From an uncultured Eubacteriales bacterium (GTDB lineage: Bacteria > Bacillota > Clostridia > Oscillospirales > QAMX01): a DNA stretch of 5,792 nucleotides. The notes beneath the pieces were generated by a model that was given only the letters and a program-made list of their open reading frames with translations, had not been told where the DNA came from and made no database searches. Shown here one piece after another: positions 5,370 to 5,792 of this stretch (the stretch's first letter is position 1; the number at the start of each line of letters is the position of its first letter). The translations under genes were made by a program, and so were the position numbers. The stretch covers positions 1 through 5,792 of the forward strand of contig URVL01000148.1 in NCBI GenBank assembly GCA_900551265.1. Direction: 5' to 3'.

Positions 5370-5792
5370 ATGTAGTGTAGAGCGTAATCAGCGCCACTTC
5401 CGGCATACAGCAGAAGCGAATCGGCATCATGGATGTGCCAAGACCACGGCTGACAAAAAGCTGCGATTCACGGGCATTCCCGGAATCATAATGTCCCATG
5501 GGATAAAGCCTGCCCTGCGCCGGCAAAATCAGCTCGCCCAGGAAGGGAAGCCGCACCTGACCGCCATGCGTATGTCCGGAGAGCATCAGATCAAGCGCCG
5601 AACTTTCCGATGACGCAAATACATCCGGCTCGTGGCACAGCACCAGATTGTATGTATCCGACGGAAGCGAGGCGAGGTCAAATTCCTGCCCGCTCCCGAA
5701 AAAGCAATCGTCAATACCCGTCACCGTGATGCCAAGCAGCGGCAGTTCAACGCTTTCATTGCGCAAAACAGTAAAACCGCCTGCCTCCAATA
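5368..5792 (-). CDS. Calcineurin-like metallophosphoesterase (YkuE-type), C-terminal part
   Basis: About 141 C-terminal residues are visible; the gene continues beyond the right end. The first in-frame TTG at 5790 is more likely an internal Leu of the usual L-E-A-G-x-x-V-L-R-N-E segment than a start. The motifs LCHEPDVF (51-58 of the visible part) and GHTHGGQVRLP (72-82) supply the histidines that bind the second half of the two-metal centre. SRGLGTS (114-120) is the usual end of this subgroup. The N-terminal metal motifs (DxH, GDxxD, GNHD) must lie outside the window. Members are often membrane-anchored and hydrolyse phosphate esters; the substrate of this one cannot be told. It ends in a strong terminator before the S10 operon, so it is a separate transcript. 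Confidence 0.92.
   Translation of the reverse strand, partial: LEAGGFTVLRNESVELPLLGITVTGIDDCFFGSGQEFDLASLPSDTYNLVLCHEPDVFASSESSALDLMLSGHTHGGQVRLPFLGELILPAQGRLYPMGHYDSGNARESQLFVSRGLGTSMMPIRFCCMPEVALITLYTT

Overview
The window suggests a moderately GC-rich Firmicute, most likely a member of the class Clostridia. The grounds are consensus GGAGG ribosome binding sites before every ribosomal gene, a textbook sigma-A promoter, Firmicute-like L3, S10 and S3 sequences, and a fragment of an ATC-hydrolase-like gene of a kind I associate with anaerobic Firmicutes. The family-level placement is inference. 

Most of the window (529-4670, minus strand) is the front of the S10 ribosomal protein operon in its usual order, read right to left: rpsJ (S10), rplC (L3), rplD (L4), rplW (L23), rplB (L2), rpsS (S19), rplV (L22), rpsC (S3). 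Seven of the eight genes look complete. Two annotated starts need correction from the longest open frame: rplV starts at 1473 and rpsJ at 4670. 

Right of rpsJ is about 700 bases without a protein gene. It holds a strong promoter (TTGACT, 17 bp, TATACT at 5076-5104) and a transcribed leader of about 400 nt with at least eight stem-loops. One stem-loop is followed by five U residues, and one abuts the rpsJ ribosome binding site. Further right are two nested inverted repeats and the intrinsic terminator of a minus-strand metallophosphoesterase gene that runs off the right end. 

The left end is abnormal. S3 follows its family to about residue 154, then switches to an unrelated tail of about 42 residues and stops. 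The expected rplP, rpmC, rpsQ and later genes are absent. Instead there is a cluster of inverted repeats, about 250 bases without a recognisable gene, and the 3' end of a convergent plus-strand gene of the ATC hydrolase family. The simplest reading is a junction near 655-663, either an assembly chimera or a real rearrangement. The sequence alone cannot decide between them. 

The operon products are all ribosomal: S10, S19 and S3 form the 30S head, and L3, L4, L23, L2 and L22 build the 50S core and exit tunnel. The best candidates for undescribed biology are the structured S10 leader, the hairpin pair between rpsJ and rplC, and the nested repeat at 5222-5316. No CRISPR, tRNA, rRNA, insertion sequence or phage gene was seen.
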